A stretch of 64,000 bases of DNA from Flectonema sp. DT1601. Lineage: Eukaryota; Euglenozoa; Diplonemea; Diplonemida; Diplonemidae. Shown here piece after piece: positions 31,000 through 42,000 of the stretch. Numbering within the stretch: the first letter of the stretch is position 1; the number at the start of each line of letters is the position of its first letter. Below the pieces are notes generated by a model, which saw only the letters and a program-made list of their open reading frames with translations, was not told the origin of the DNA and ran no database searches. Location: the NCBI GenBank assembly GCA_964019425.1, contig OZ025833.1, forward strand, positions 124,001 to 188,000, written 5' to 3'. Both the position numbers and the translations under genes were made by a program.

Positions 31000-33900
31000 T
31001 TACTTAAAGCTGGCTCTACGACCTCTGCGAGTTGGTGATGGCACCCTAGCAGAAGGCGATCCAGGTTGCGTACTACGAGAAGGTGACGGCGGTGGTGGCT
31101 GTTTTTAAAATATTACTTAAAAAACAAACAAACAAAATAACAGAACTTTAAAATTTTCTTCTACTAAATCTAAACAAACATACATTACCCACTATTAACT
31201 GGATCTGTTGCCTTGGTCTTGGGGATGAATGTCTTGATGAGCTTCGGTTTCTCTCCTGTTGTTGTGATAATTATTATTGTCGTAACTATTGGATCAGAAG
31301 TCCAATACCCACCGTGAAATATATAAAACAAACCATAAACGGATGCTGTACTATACTAGGAGAGTAATCTGATTGATAACGATCCTTACTTGGAGGTGGT
31401 GGGGTGCTGGGTCTGGGAAGTGTTTCAGACTGAGAACGAAATGATAAACTGCGAGAAGACCGCGCGGATCCGGAACGAGCAGGAAGTTGAGAAGTTGATT
31501 TTGATTTATAGCGGTTGGCAGGTGGGACTCTCATTAGTGATTGTGAACTACCAGATCCCACTAATACTAATCCCCGTTGGTCAACAAGCTCTCTTAATCG
31601 AACGTGTTCTCTCTGTAGCTGATCAAAGTCAACAGAGAGTTTACGACGTTCTTCACCAAGCCGCATTCTGGCTTCCTTTTCTGACTGGAAACGGATTTCA
31701 AATTCAGACCGGTCTCGAGCCAAATTAAGAATAGTTTCCGCCTGCTTTTCATTATTTTCTTTTGTTTCAGCAGCCGAACCAAACTCGTGATTTCCTGCGG
31801 ATTCGCGTCGGAGTTGTTTTAGTTCCGATTTCGCAGCGAGAAGTTCGTTCGTAATTTCCGTATTACTTCTGACTTTATCATTCAACATTTCAGTTAAAGA
31901 CAACAGCCTCCCTCTGAATGATCCGTTTTCCTGTTCAGAATGCTCAGCTGCTACCGAAACAGCTCGTTTAGTCCGTTCAGCTTCCAGTCTTGATTCTCTT
32001 AACTCTTCCATTTGTCTTTCAATATGGGAATTTTTAAAGGTCAGGCTGTCAACTTGACTGCTTAGGTGAAGGTTTTCTTCATTCTTTTCTCTTATTATCC
32101 CACACAATTCTTGCACCTCACAGGTTAACTTTTCTAAAGTGCTGGACTGGTTGGATTCAACCTTTCGAAGTTTATCTACGGAGCCTCTGAGGTAGCGAAC
32201 CTTTTTATTTAATTCAGCGTGCGTGTGCTGTTCTGAAAGGAGTTGGGCTTGAAGACCTCTTGGGGAGAGAGCCATTACTGGAGTGATTTCGTTATTGAAA
32301 TTTGAGAGAGAGACGTTATTTATATCGACAGTAAACTCCAAAGGATTTAGACCAATACCAGATCTTACTAGCGCCTCTCTTTTATGCTTATGAACAACAG
32401 TTGCAGATGGCGCTGTTCCTACTGCTGAGATTCGAGTTCTGTTTGGACCTTCTGATTCCATAATCAAGTCAACGAATCCGTCAGCAGGTACTCCCGTAGA
32501 ATCTTGAAAAACTTGTAATATTTCACCTCTTTTTAGTTCACACTTCATAACTGATTGATCAACTACGAGACTGATGTTTATACAAGATGAGATTACTTCT
32601 TCAACAGCTTGAATACCAATTTCTTTTGTGGGACCCACTCCACCACTAGAGCGACCCATATGAAGATCTTCAATAATTTTATTGCGAAGGTGAAGCTGTC
32701 GCTTCAATTCTTCTGAATCCATCGTCTCTTCAATATCACGAGGGGTTCCAAGACTGAATCCACTGAAGTGTGATACGAGATCCCCGTGTAATTCATTTTC
32801 AGAAACTCTATTTTGAAGTGTCGCAATTTCATCTCTTAAGGCTCTGATAAGGGCGAGATGTTTTTCCTCATTTCTTGAAACCGTATTAACAATACCCTTT
32901 GCCTTTAATGTATATCTCAAAGTATTTAAAGATTCTTCTATAGCATCTGGATGAGGGGAGACTGTTCCGATCATTATGGTTTTTGAATTCCCGCCTAACG
33001 ATTCCGACAAAAGCCAAGTTAGTTTAGACTCTCTGTATGGTGGAAGATTTTTTTTACCGTGTTTGCTATTGTCGATGAGTGTGTCAACTACTCTTCTTAA
33101 TGTTGATAACGATAAATTAATAGAAGACGTTTCATCAACGTGTGATGACGGACCAAAACTATTACCAAGTCTCTCAGATCCAGCTAAGTCAACTAAATTA
33201 ATTCTTGATGTCGTAGTGTGAACAACAGGTGTTCCCTTACCTTCGAACGTCTCAGTTTGTGTGAGTGTTACCTGAAATACCGCATGACTTCTTGAGGACC
33301 TCTCATTATGAATTGTTGTTGCTGTTGTTCTTTCCCTACTTCCTCTCGCAATTAGTTTTGATAATTGATTCGGGCTTGATGCTGGTACTACAGTTAACCC
33401 TTCTACATACGGACCTGTGAGTGGATGATTTCTAATTTTCAACTCCCTAAAGTCTTCCGATCCTAGTAATAAATCACGAACGTTCTCCATGTATATCTCC
33501 ATAAACGAACAGTTAACTTCATAAAATACTTTTGCAGGAGGTTTACCAGTCGGTTGACTTCCACCAGTACTCGATGCTCCATTCGCTAAAGAAGAAGCGA
33601 TTGAATTAAACGAGGCTGATAACTTCTTATCCGGTGATGTTTCTGATTTGAGTGGTGCTGCTCCCATCTGAGCATCAATAGTTTGGAAAAGGTGATCGAT
33701 AACTCGCGGCATGATACCAGCTTCATCACCTTCCCCACCAAGCATAGTATAAGTCTTTCCACTGTTTGTTTGACCGTAGGCGAAGACACACGAGTTGAAT
33801 CCACCCAACGCATTTTCTACAGCTGCTCTACCTGTCGCTTCGTATACGGCAGCTTGGTCAGATTCGTCTGGTTCACCTGCAGAACAATTAAAACAGTCAT

Positions 33901-34312
33901 CGAATAAGAAAGCTTCTCTGTCTCGACCTGTCCCGTCTGTGACTGTTGCTTTACTGTCTTCTACTCGAATGCAGGGTTGAACATGATGATGTTTATTATC
34001 TTCGTGTGGTAGAAGTGGTCTTATTCTAATAACTGCTGTGATGTGTTGTTGGTCTTCAAGTTTTCCTAAGTGTTTTCTTATTATGCTACTCTTTGTTCTT
34101 GTTCCCATGCCAGAATGCTCTCTTGCTTCTTCGCCATCAATCGGTGTTGGCTTTAGTGGAGGTGATTTCCCTCCAAAATTAGATAGCCTGGATAAATTTA
34201 AACCCGGGATACCTCCCAACTGACTTCCCCTCCTTCCAGCATTAATACTGCTATTTGCTGGACTACTCCTGCCGGGTAAAGTGTGGCGTCTAATTGAGCC
34301 GCGGTCTGACAT
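31000..34312 (-). CDS. Kinesin-3-like motor protein
   Basis: I predict three exons: 31390-34312, 31200-31255 and 31000-31098. The introns are 134 and 101 nt, and the product is 1025 aa. The start MSDRGSIRRH lies 3 bases after TTTTATCAG. The motor occupies residues about 88-470: P-loop GQTNSGKT (180-187), switch I NERSSRSH, switch II LVDLAGSERL, and YRESKLTWLLSESLGGNSKT. The last motif, together with the following SPHPDAIEESLNTLRYTLKAKGIVN, resembles kinesin-3. After the neck comes a region with beta-rich segments (about 540-690), then about 200 residues of coiled coil (RYLRGSVDKLRKVESNQSS and on). The tail is Arg/Ser/Pro-rich (SPSARVPSPTRRGRRASF) and could bind microtubules. The exact subfamily needs a phylogeny. 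Role: plus-end transport along cytoplasmic or flagellar microtubules. Confidence 0.9.
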
Positions 34313-34498
34313 GGTCTGATAAAACCCGACCCGCGACCTGTATTCAAGATTAGAAATGAATAAAAACAAAAAAAAATAACTCCCCATCCACTTACTGTAT
34401 CTCCAGAAAAATAAATATAATGAACAATACCACTTGCAGTAGAAATAAGTAGCAACTGTGTAAATAAACATATTGAATACAACCATAGCCAGACATAA

Positions 34499-35821
34499 TT
34501 AAGTTATTGTAAATCGTCTCTTCCCAGAAGTAGAATCGCTATCGGTGTTTATAATAGAATGAGGGAGTGAAATAGTATGACGTCTACAGTTCACAAATCT
34601 TCCAAGTTCAACTAGGGAACACCAGCAGAGGACTGCAGAAAGAACAACAGCAGTATTACTGCATGTGGTGGAGTTTATGCGAGTCTCATTAGGAAGTCCG
34701 CTATAAAATGATTTTAGTAGAGACCTTCGAATGATATGAAGAGAACTTCTAACAGTCGCAACATGCATACGACTTTCATAGTGAGAGGGATAGTCAAACT
34801 GGGAAACTTCATTAAGACTTTCACAATCATCTTCAGGATTATTGATGTCTTCAGATAGCTCTCTATTCGACTCGCTGACAGATACAGAACAACTGTCCTG
34901 CTCGTCAGATTGCTTTACTGAGGAAGTTGTGTTGTCTTTCTTAGTGCCAGTCGTACTTTGTGGGGTAATTGATTTCGTACTCTCTTTTGAATTTTTACAA
35001 GTTATTGATTCACCATCACCGATGGATTCTTTGCTTACAATTTCAGAGGAAATTAAATCATCATTTCTCATCTCATCAATACGTCGTTCTGTTGGGTTGT
35101 GTTCTTGCAAGAAACTGGCTGATGAGGATTTTCTATTTTCTCGTATTTCGGTGGATTCAGTGAGCGCGTTTTCAGTTTCTGCTTTTTGATCTCCCATTGC
35201 TGTATGGGTATCTCGATGAGATATATTTATTAAGCTGCCTTCACTGGTGCTTCTCCGCCTTCTCCTTCCCACTGAGTTCGAGCTGCCTGTTCTTTTATTT
35301 GAATTAGTTGGTTTTGAGCTTCTCTTTCCGACGGATACTACTGACTGGTTACTGCGGGTTTGATTTCTGTTTGTTATGTCAGCTTCGTAGCCGCAGTTGT
35401 TGAGTTGATGTTCTACTATGAGAGGTTGAAGTGGTTTGCAATGAAGGCACTCAGTTTGTGTTGAAACAGAATAAGGTATGAGTTCGTTGTCTGATAGTTC
35501 ATGAGTTTGAGTTGCAACAGTATTCGGAACAATTACTTCACAGAATGAATCGGATGAAATAGTTTGTAAGTTACAATAACTTTCTGTCGAACTGGTCGAT
35601 TCTGAACAGCTGTCAAAATCTCTCGCCGTCACCATCAAATCATCGATATCATCCTTTCCGTATTCTCTCCGTCTTTCCGTCCAGTTTGCAAATCCTTCTC
35701 TTCTTCTGGGTGCTAATAAGTCCGCAATTGATTTATCACTCGACTTGTATTCACAAAGTCGTTGTGACACCGACTCTCTCCATTCACCAGAGCGCTGCAC
35801 TATACTTGGGCTGTCGGACAT
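34499..35821 (-). CDS. Disordered protein with two TQT (LC8-type) motifs and a C-terminal hydrophobic segment
   Basis: This is a 440-aa protein. The start at MSDSPSIVQRS follows CTTACAG by 22 bases. Two copies of a T-Q-T motif lie 17 residues apart, TVATQTHEL (TQT at 104-106) and YSVSTQTECL (121-123). This spacing and core match dynein light chain LC8 binding sites. Basic clusters (VGRRRRRSTSEG) and Ser/Glu-rich stretches follow. One hydrophobic segment (AVVLSAVLCWCSLVELG) lies about 50 residues from the end. It is the immediate upstream neighbour of the kinesin, 187 bp away, but a joint function is speculation. I do not recognise an orthologue. Confidence 0.55.
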   Translation of the reverse strand: MSDSPSIVQRSGEWRESVSQRLCEYKSSDKSIADLLAPRRREGFANWTERRREYGKDDIDDLMVTARDFDSCSESTSSTESYCNLQTISSDSFCEVIVPNTVATQTHELSDNELIPYSVSTQTECLHCKPLQPLIVEHQLNNCGYEADITNRNQTRSNQSVVSVGKRSSKPTNSNKRTGSSNSVGRRRRRSTSEGSLINISHRDTHTAMGDQKAETENALTESTEIRENRKSSSASFLQEHNPTERRIDEMRNDDLISSEIVSKESIGDGESITCKNSKESTKSITPQSTTGTKKDNTTSSVKQSDEQDSCSVSVSESNRELSEDINNPEDDCESLNEVSQFDYPSHYESRMHVATVRSSLHIIRRSLLKSFYSGLPNETRINSTTCSNTAVVLSAVLCWCSLVELGRFVNCRRHTISLPHSIINTDSDSTSGKRRFTIT

Positions 35822-35966
35822 GAAATTAAGTCTTACATCACATCTGTAAGAGAACAATATGTTTACAAAGGGGGTAGATGAAGAACTACACGCAAATACA
35901 ACTATTCAGTTGTTAGTGAAAGGGAAACCTTTCAATCGATCGTATCATCATTGTCTGGAACTATTC

Positions 35967-36488
35967 CTAAATGAGATCAGATATGAATTCAAAGCATTCG
36001 ATTGCACTCCATTTCGATGCGAAGGTGACTTCTGTTTTTATAGTCTGAGTCTCAATAATAACAACCGTATCACTCAAAGTAATATTAGTTATCTCACACG
36101 GTAAGAAAGAAAGAACGATGGTTGGAGCGTCACTACCAAACGACAGATCAGTAGCCAAGCGAGAAGCAAGACCATCTTCATCAGGCTCGTCTACCACTAG
36201 ATCTCCAGGAAAGAAGAATTTAATCACACGGTTGCTGACACCAATTTTCATTTTTATGTTACCGTCATCAGTGGTGTTCAATTCTTGTCCAGAAGTTACT
36301 ACTTTCCTTACAGTCCAGCTCTTAGTGCTTGGTTCGATTTCGTCATGTAGTTGTTTGCCTACTTCTTTAACTAGAAAGTTCAACACGTCGTCAGGTTTTT
36401 CACTCAATACTGACTTCGCTAGCGATTCCAACAATCCATGAATATTATGACCTATAAGGTATGAATTAGTTGACTGCTCTACTTCCAT
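35967..36488 (-). CDS. RIIa (DPY-30-like dimerisation) domain protein
   Basis: This is a 173-aa protein. The start MEVEQSTNSYL is 14 bases after AACTCAG. Residues 9-45 (YLIGHNIHGLLESLAKSVLS, then DDVLNFLVKEV) match the RIIa dimerisation-docking helix pair found in PKA regulatory subunits, DPY-30 and many axonemal proteins. The remaining 120 residues are beta-rich with no known domain. RIIa proteins dock onto AKAP-like helices such as radial spoke components, so a flagellar role is plausible. It is not a PKA regulatory subunit, because cyclic-nucleotide-binding domains are absent. Confidence 0.7.
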   Translation of the reverse strand: MEVEQSTNSYLIGHNIHGLLESLAKSVLSEKPDDVLNFLVKEVGKQLHDEIEPSTKSWTVRKVVTSGQELNTTDDGNIKMKIGVSNRVIKFFFPGDLVVDEPDEDGLASRLATDLSFGSDAPTIVLSFLPCEITNITLSDTVVIIETQTIKTEVTFASKWSAIECFEFISDLI

Positions 36489-36502
36489 ATTTCGTGTTCT
36501 CC

Positions 36503-36530
36503 CTGAGTTAATAATGTATAATAATAATTG
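36503..36530 (-). promoter_or_regulatory. Candidate spliced-leader acceptor (RIIa gene)
   Basis: The minus strand ends ATTATTAACTCAG, 14 bases before the ATG. The start call rests on it. Confidence 0.4.
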
Positions 36531-36814
36531 GTAATAAAGAGAGTACATTATATTTATTTCATACATAAAAAAAAAAGCCTTGACGATAAAAGGTATTTTT
36601 TTTTTTTTTTTTTTTTTTAAAAAAAACAAGAAAATAAAATATTAAAAAAAAAAAAGAGATTTCCTATTTCAAAGTCAGGGAACTCAAACAAATGTCGACC
36701 CTCCCAGTTAGTTAGTAAAATTAAAATAAAAAATACAGAGTGGAGAACTTAGTAATGAGAAGCTAGATGGCGGCCGCAGTTCCAGTAGCAAAAGTGCGTA
36801 GGCCTCGTATGTGT

Positions 36815-36974
36815 CACTGGCTCCACGTAAAAGTGAAAACCAGCATAAGTACCTGATTTACAATTTTCCTCTATCGCTGGAAAGAGAGAAACAAAAAGCC
36901 ACCGAAGTTGACTTTTGTTCTCCTAATTGCTATACCACGGTAGCAGAAATTATCACCATTACGTGAAGCCAGTG
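36815..36974. repeat. 22-bp inverted repeats, 160-bp unit
   Basis: The left arm (36815-36836) begins CACTGGCTCCACGTAA and the reverse complement of the right arm (36953-36974) begins CACTGGCTTCACGTAA. They match at 19 of 22 positions. The spacer of about 116 bp is unstructured by eye. It may be a miniature inverted-repeat element or a hairpin RNA. Confidence 0.5.
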
Positions 36975-37280
36975 ATATGTAAACTGTCATAAGAAAATGG
37001 AAGTAGCATCATCGCAGTACAAAAAACACACTTCACTGAGGACGAAGAAAAAACAGAAATTATGAAGAAAAAAAAAAAAAAATAAATAAATAAATAAACA
37101 TAAACAAAATATAGGTTAGGTAAAAAGGAAGAATTGGATAAAACACTTTCTAAAATAATCGAAGGAGGAATTTTGTTAACAAAATTAGACTGCTTCTATC
37201 CTGAAAAAGTACCTCTTTTATAACATCAGTATGGTTGAAGCCAGATTACGTATAAACTAGTTGGTATTAATGTAACAAGA

Positions 37281-37331
37281 AACCTGGTTGATCCCGCCAG
37301 TAGTCACATGCTTGTTTCAAAGATTAAGCCA
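37281..37331 (+). pseudogene. SSU (18S) rRNA 5'-end fragment
   Basis: The sequence starts AACCTGGTTGATCC and ends CAAAGATTAAGCCA. It follows the universal eukaryotic 18S 5' terminus (AACCTGGTTGATCCTGCCAG...) through about base 51 with only two or three substitutions. It begins exactly at mature base 1 and then diverges abruptly; no further 18S blocks follow. It lies opposite to all the genes. A truncated copy is the simplest reading. Confidence 0.8.
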
Positions 37332-39059
37332 CAACAGCCTACTGCTAAGGAAGGTATTTGAAAGGAACAGACGCAGGGTGATATCAACAAAAATTTGATC
37401 ACTTCAGATATTGACGCGAATAACGAAACAACTTTAACAAAAACACACACGTGCCGCGCTCGAAGCCTAAACACAACTAACTTGTAGAACGTTCTACAAC
37501 ATAAGATACTGTAATCGATAATCAACTCAAAGGAGTAAAAAGTGAAACTCAAGAATTAAATCACTCACTCTTAGCTCCTATGTATGATGGTGAATGCTGG
37601 TTGGGATTAAACAGCTACACAAAACTCGACTTTCCCACGGTCTGTTTTTTTTTTTTTTTTTTATAGTAATTTTTTAAATCGCTATTCTCCCTACCATTTT
37701 TGTTTCACACGATATTATCGCGATATTTCACTTCTTAAAAGTGAGAGTTTCATTCTTTTTTTTTTTTTTTTTTTGCCCCTCTCCTCCTTTCAACAAGTGT
37801 CATATTCCAGACTCTCCCGCAGTAAGAAAACTCTTCAAAGAATAGTTCGTAATAGTCTCTCATAAACAGCGGCAGTTTTTCACAAATAATTAGAAGACAT
37901 CATTCAAAAACGATGATTGATTTTTGGGTTAAATCTAAATCTTTTTTTTTCTCTGACCTATTTATGCCCTTTTACCGAAACATCAGGCCTTGCTTATCGT
38001 TTTTCATTAAAGAATAGTTAGGTTTGTTGGTTTGTTGGTATGGCTTCAGCGTACGGTTGAGAACATTCTCATAGAAGAGACGACGGCAACAATAACAAAG
38101 CAATTATCACTCTTTTTAAAAAAAAAAACATATTTTGAAACATCACTCGTTGATGTCAGTAAACACTAAAATTGATGAATCAAATCAAATCAGAAAATCA
38201 AAAGTGTTACTTGGCGATCGATCAGATTATTCTCCATTTTATAGAGAAAAAAACAACAAAAAATAAAAAATAAAAGCTATATATGAAAAAAAAAACAAGT
38301 AATTTCATTCATATTATAAAAGTTTCTTTTTCCCTAATCAAAAAAACAATCTCGTTGTTTGAGATGAACAACAGATGGAGAGATTGAGGGGAAAAAGTGT
38401 GGGCACAATTTGATTGTTTTTTGTAATCTGTAAACAAAACAAGACGTGCATATGTATCCGAGTACCCTATAACGCGATTCACACTCGAACACATCAGTGA
38501 AAACAACTGCAGACGACCAAGTTGGTGGAGTTAAAAATAAAGAAATCAATCGCAGGAGATCAAACAAAATAATGGCTAGAAAATACCTTGTTCAAACAAA
38601 GAGAGTACAGGGGATACACTGTCCCACTAATCGATTATATCGAAGATATTACAACATCATAGCCACGAGACAATATTAAATTGTTTGATTGTTTTCTTGA
38701 TGGTTAAAAAAAATAGAAGTACGAAAAATTGTTTTAAAAAAAAAAAACAAAAGAACAACGAATTAACAAATAAAAACAACGAACTTCATGCCCGCAGATA
38801 CTTATTTTCTGCGAGATACTCAAGAACATTATTAAGGTCCCTTATCTTATCGAAGTCATTACAATAAAGTGGAAGACGATATTGATATCAACAATGAAGA
38901 GAGAACAGTCTTCACAACAGTCTACCTTTGCTCTCTAAACATTATCAGGTAAAGGACAATAAAGAACAAATTAAGAGAACAAAAATAGGGCAGGAGGTAG
39001 CCTTTTTTTTTTTTTCTTCTTTTTTTTTTGGAGATGAGTCGCAGCACAAAGCAAATAAA

Positions 39060-42000
39060 TTACCTTAGTATATCCTGTGAGTTCTCTCTACCCTCTGGAC
39101 GAACTATAACGATTTGATGTGGCTGAGGTGTTCTTGAATACTCATCTGGACTTGGCGGAGCATTAACTGTTTCAGTGCTACCATAAAACGACTCTCCCCG
39201 GGGTACCTTAAGAACTGATTCAGCAGGAGGAGCTGATGGCTCCAAATTACCAAGCAGCGTCATACTTTCTTGTGGTAATTTCTGAGCTCTTTTCTTATAG
39301 GCCTTCATATCACACGGATGGTATGTTGTAGTTACATCAACAGGAAATGGGAATGTCATTATAGATTGCTTCTTCATTTCTCCTTTAGGTTTTTTTACTG
39401 TTTCACGAGGAACGTCAATTGGACCTGTCAGCGTTCGTAGTCTCGTAGTCTTACCTCTGTATCCAGCAACACGGCCGAATAAGTATTCCGCTTCTCCAAC
39501 TTTATTGAAAACTTCAAATATAACTTCTGATCCGATTTCGTACTTTCCATTACTTGGGCCTGGTGACCATGCTGTTGGATCTGTTGCTGAGGTTTCCTCT
39601 CCTACTCGAGTACTTATATTAACACCGTGGAGAGCTGCAGCTATCCCAAGAGCAGCTTGGTGCTTAACCAGCTTGTGGGCTGAGAAAGGATTTCCATTAC
39701 CTCGCCAAGCGGAGAATTTCATCTCAAATCTAAGCGGGTTCACCAAAATTTGTCCACACCTACCGATCCTTACAATATTACCAGCGTGTCGGTTGCCCCA
39801 CGTCCCAGCTGCGCGAGTGCAAGCATCGTTCTCATGCATCACATTCATGTTATGCGGAACTGCCTTCCTCATCGCTCTGGCAAAGGCAACGTTGCCCAGT
39901 AGCGGAGTGCCAAAGGAGTACACCAAAATATGTTGAGGTCCGTACACTTTTGACAAAGAATAAGCACACAGAACTGCAAGAGCAGCACCCAAAGAATGTC
40001 CAGTAATTGATATCCGTGGAATACCAGTAGCCATGTGGATCTCCGTTTCACGATGAACTGCGTCCTTAATGCTGTCCCACAACCTTCCAAATCCTCTGTG
40101 AGCGAGTGGGAACGATGTGCAACTTCCACACTGCCAGCGTGAAGCGTTCGATTGGTCTGCGTATCGCGGACCAAGGTCCGCCATTTCAGACCATATTTCA
40201 CGCATAAAATCAAGATCAGCCACCTTGTTTGCTGTATTCGAAGTACCACGAAAGGCGATAATAAGTTGCCGCCTTGAGGCGTCAGTTGAGAATAAGATTT
40301 GCATTCCAGACGTAACAGTAACATTTAAAAGTGTGAGTCCGTGACGTCGTAAATCTATATCTCTATTGCCACCTTGACGACCTCCAATTGCGTTTGCTGA
40401 TACTAATCCAGACCGGAGTAGACCACCAACATTTAATGGTCCTATTTGATTATCACTATCAACAGGCTCACTTATTAGTGGACAGGAACGATACGATTCA
40501 TAAGACACGCTGGTTAGCATTGCACAGGTTTCAACACAAAATGGGTGAAAATAAAAGTTTCTATTTGAAGGTCCAACTGATGGTCCGTCCCAATGAGCTC
40601 CATCTAAGAATAATAATTTAACGATCCACTGATTCCACCTAATAAAGAAATCAACTCCAATATCTGCCATCGTTAAAACTAGAGTTCCAACTGGGAACGT
40701 TAACGGACACCATCTGAGTACAACTCCATATGGTGCAGCAATCCAAGCAATTGCTGTTGGTGGAAACATTAGGAAGACAGATATAGGAGTGTATAATAAG
40801 ACTCCAAAGAGGTAGCAAATCTTACGCCAATTCGTCCGAAATCCAAACATATCCACATCAAGTATTGGAAGTCCTTCTGGATGCCTTAATGGAGGTATTG
40901 AAAACAAGTTAACAACACTATTATTGAACAGTAACAGAGTTAAGTGTTGGGCGTGTTGAATTGGTGCCCACCAACACCCACAAGCACATATAAGTGATAC
41001 AGGCCACATCAACATAAACACTGCTACATTTCGACTCGAAGTTAGAAGATGGAATAATATTTTGATACACTTAAAAAACACATCGTCAAAGTCTCTGTCA
41101 GCAGTGCAGATTAGAGGAGAATTATCCATACTGTGCGCAGATTCTTCCTTAGTAGCAGCCACCTGTAGACTCCAAAAGTCATCTTCTTCCTTTGCGTAAT
41201 AAAAGAAGTAAAGCGAACCAGCCGCTCTATTTCTTGATGCCCACCTACGCCACTCAGGAAGCCACACAACATTCTTCCAAGGAGAGGTAGGTGGTGGAGG
41301 ACGTGATTTATCATTCTTCTTAAATGCAGGAAGCATACAGATTGCCAAACAGATTATAGTTCCAAAAAAGAATGCACAGCTTCCGATACTAGTGCTGGTA
41401 ATAGGACTTATCATTAATAAGAATGAACCAGTACTTCCCAGCTCATGAAAAACACAAGCAATGGCTACAACAGAAAATAGTTTAGACTTGAGGATATTTC
41501 CTCTGTATACTAAGTAAGGAGCATGTCTGAACATAGTTCTACACGTTGTAACAGTATTAATAAGAATGAGTGCCATGCACACTCTAAGACCCGCGTAAAC
41601 TCCAGCTAGAATTTGTTCAGATCCCTGATTTTGGGGGGATCCAGTCACCAAGTCCCAAAAACCTGCTGTTATGTCTATATTCTCATCATCGTCTGCACGG
41701 AGTGCATATATAATAACTGCAGCTGAAGAAACAATTGTCCATACGATGCATCGCTTGTAAGGAGCTTTACGTACTTCATTATTCCATAGAGGACGTTGCT
41801 GGTGTAAAATATCCCAAACCGTACCCCACAAAAAATGAACAAAAATATACGGCACTACCGTCACAAAAACATTAAAAAATCTGTGCTGACGCCTGTACTC
41901 TAAGGCAGACTCCAGTGTAATGATGGCTGGTACGTGAAGTAAGAATAACCCTAATAGGATGGGAATCATCTTCTGGTCTGCTGTAAGTACTTCAGCTGAT

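Larger units (their letters stand above)
36489..39059. other. Gene-free region with hairpin and SSU rRNA fragment
   Basis: These 2.6 kb have no convincing protein gene. They hold an inverted repeat (36815-36974), an SSU rRNA 5'-end match on the plus strand (37281-37331), T runs at about 37646-37663 and 37757-37774, and scattered A runs. Small ORFs on both strands lack any domain. Confidence 0.5.
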
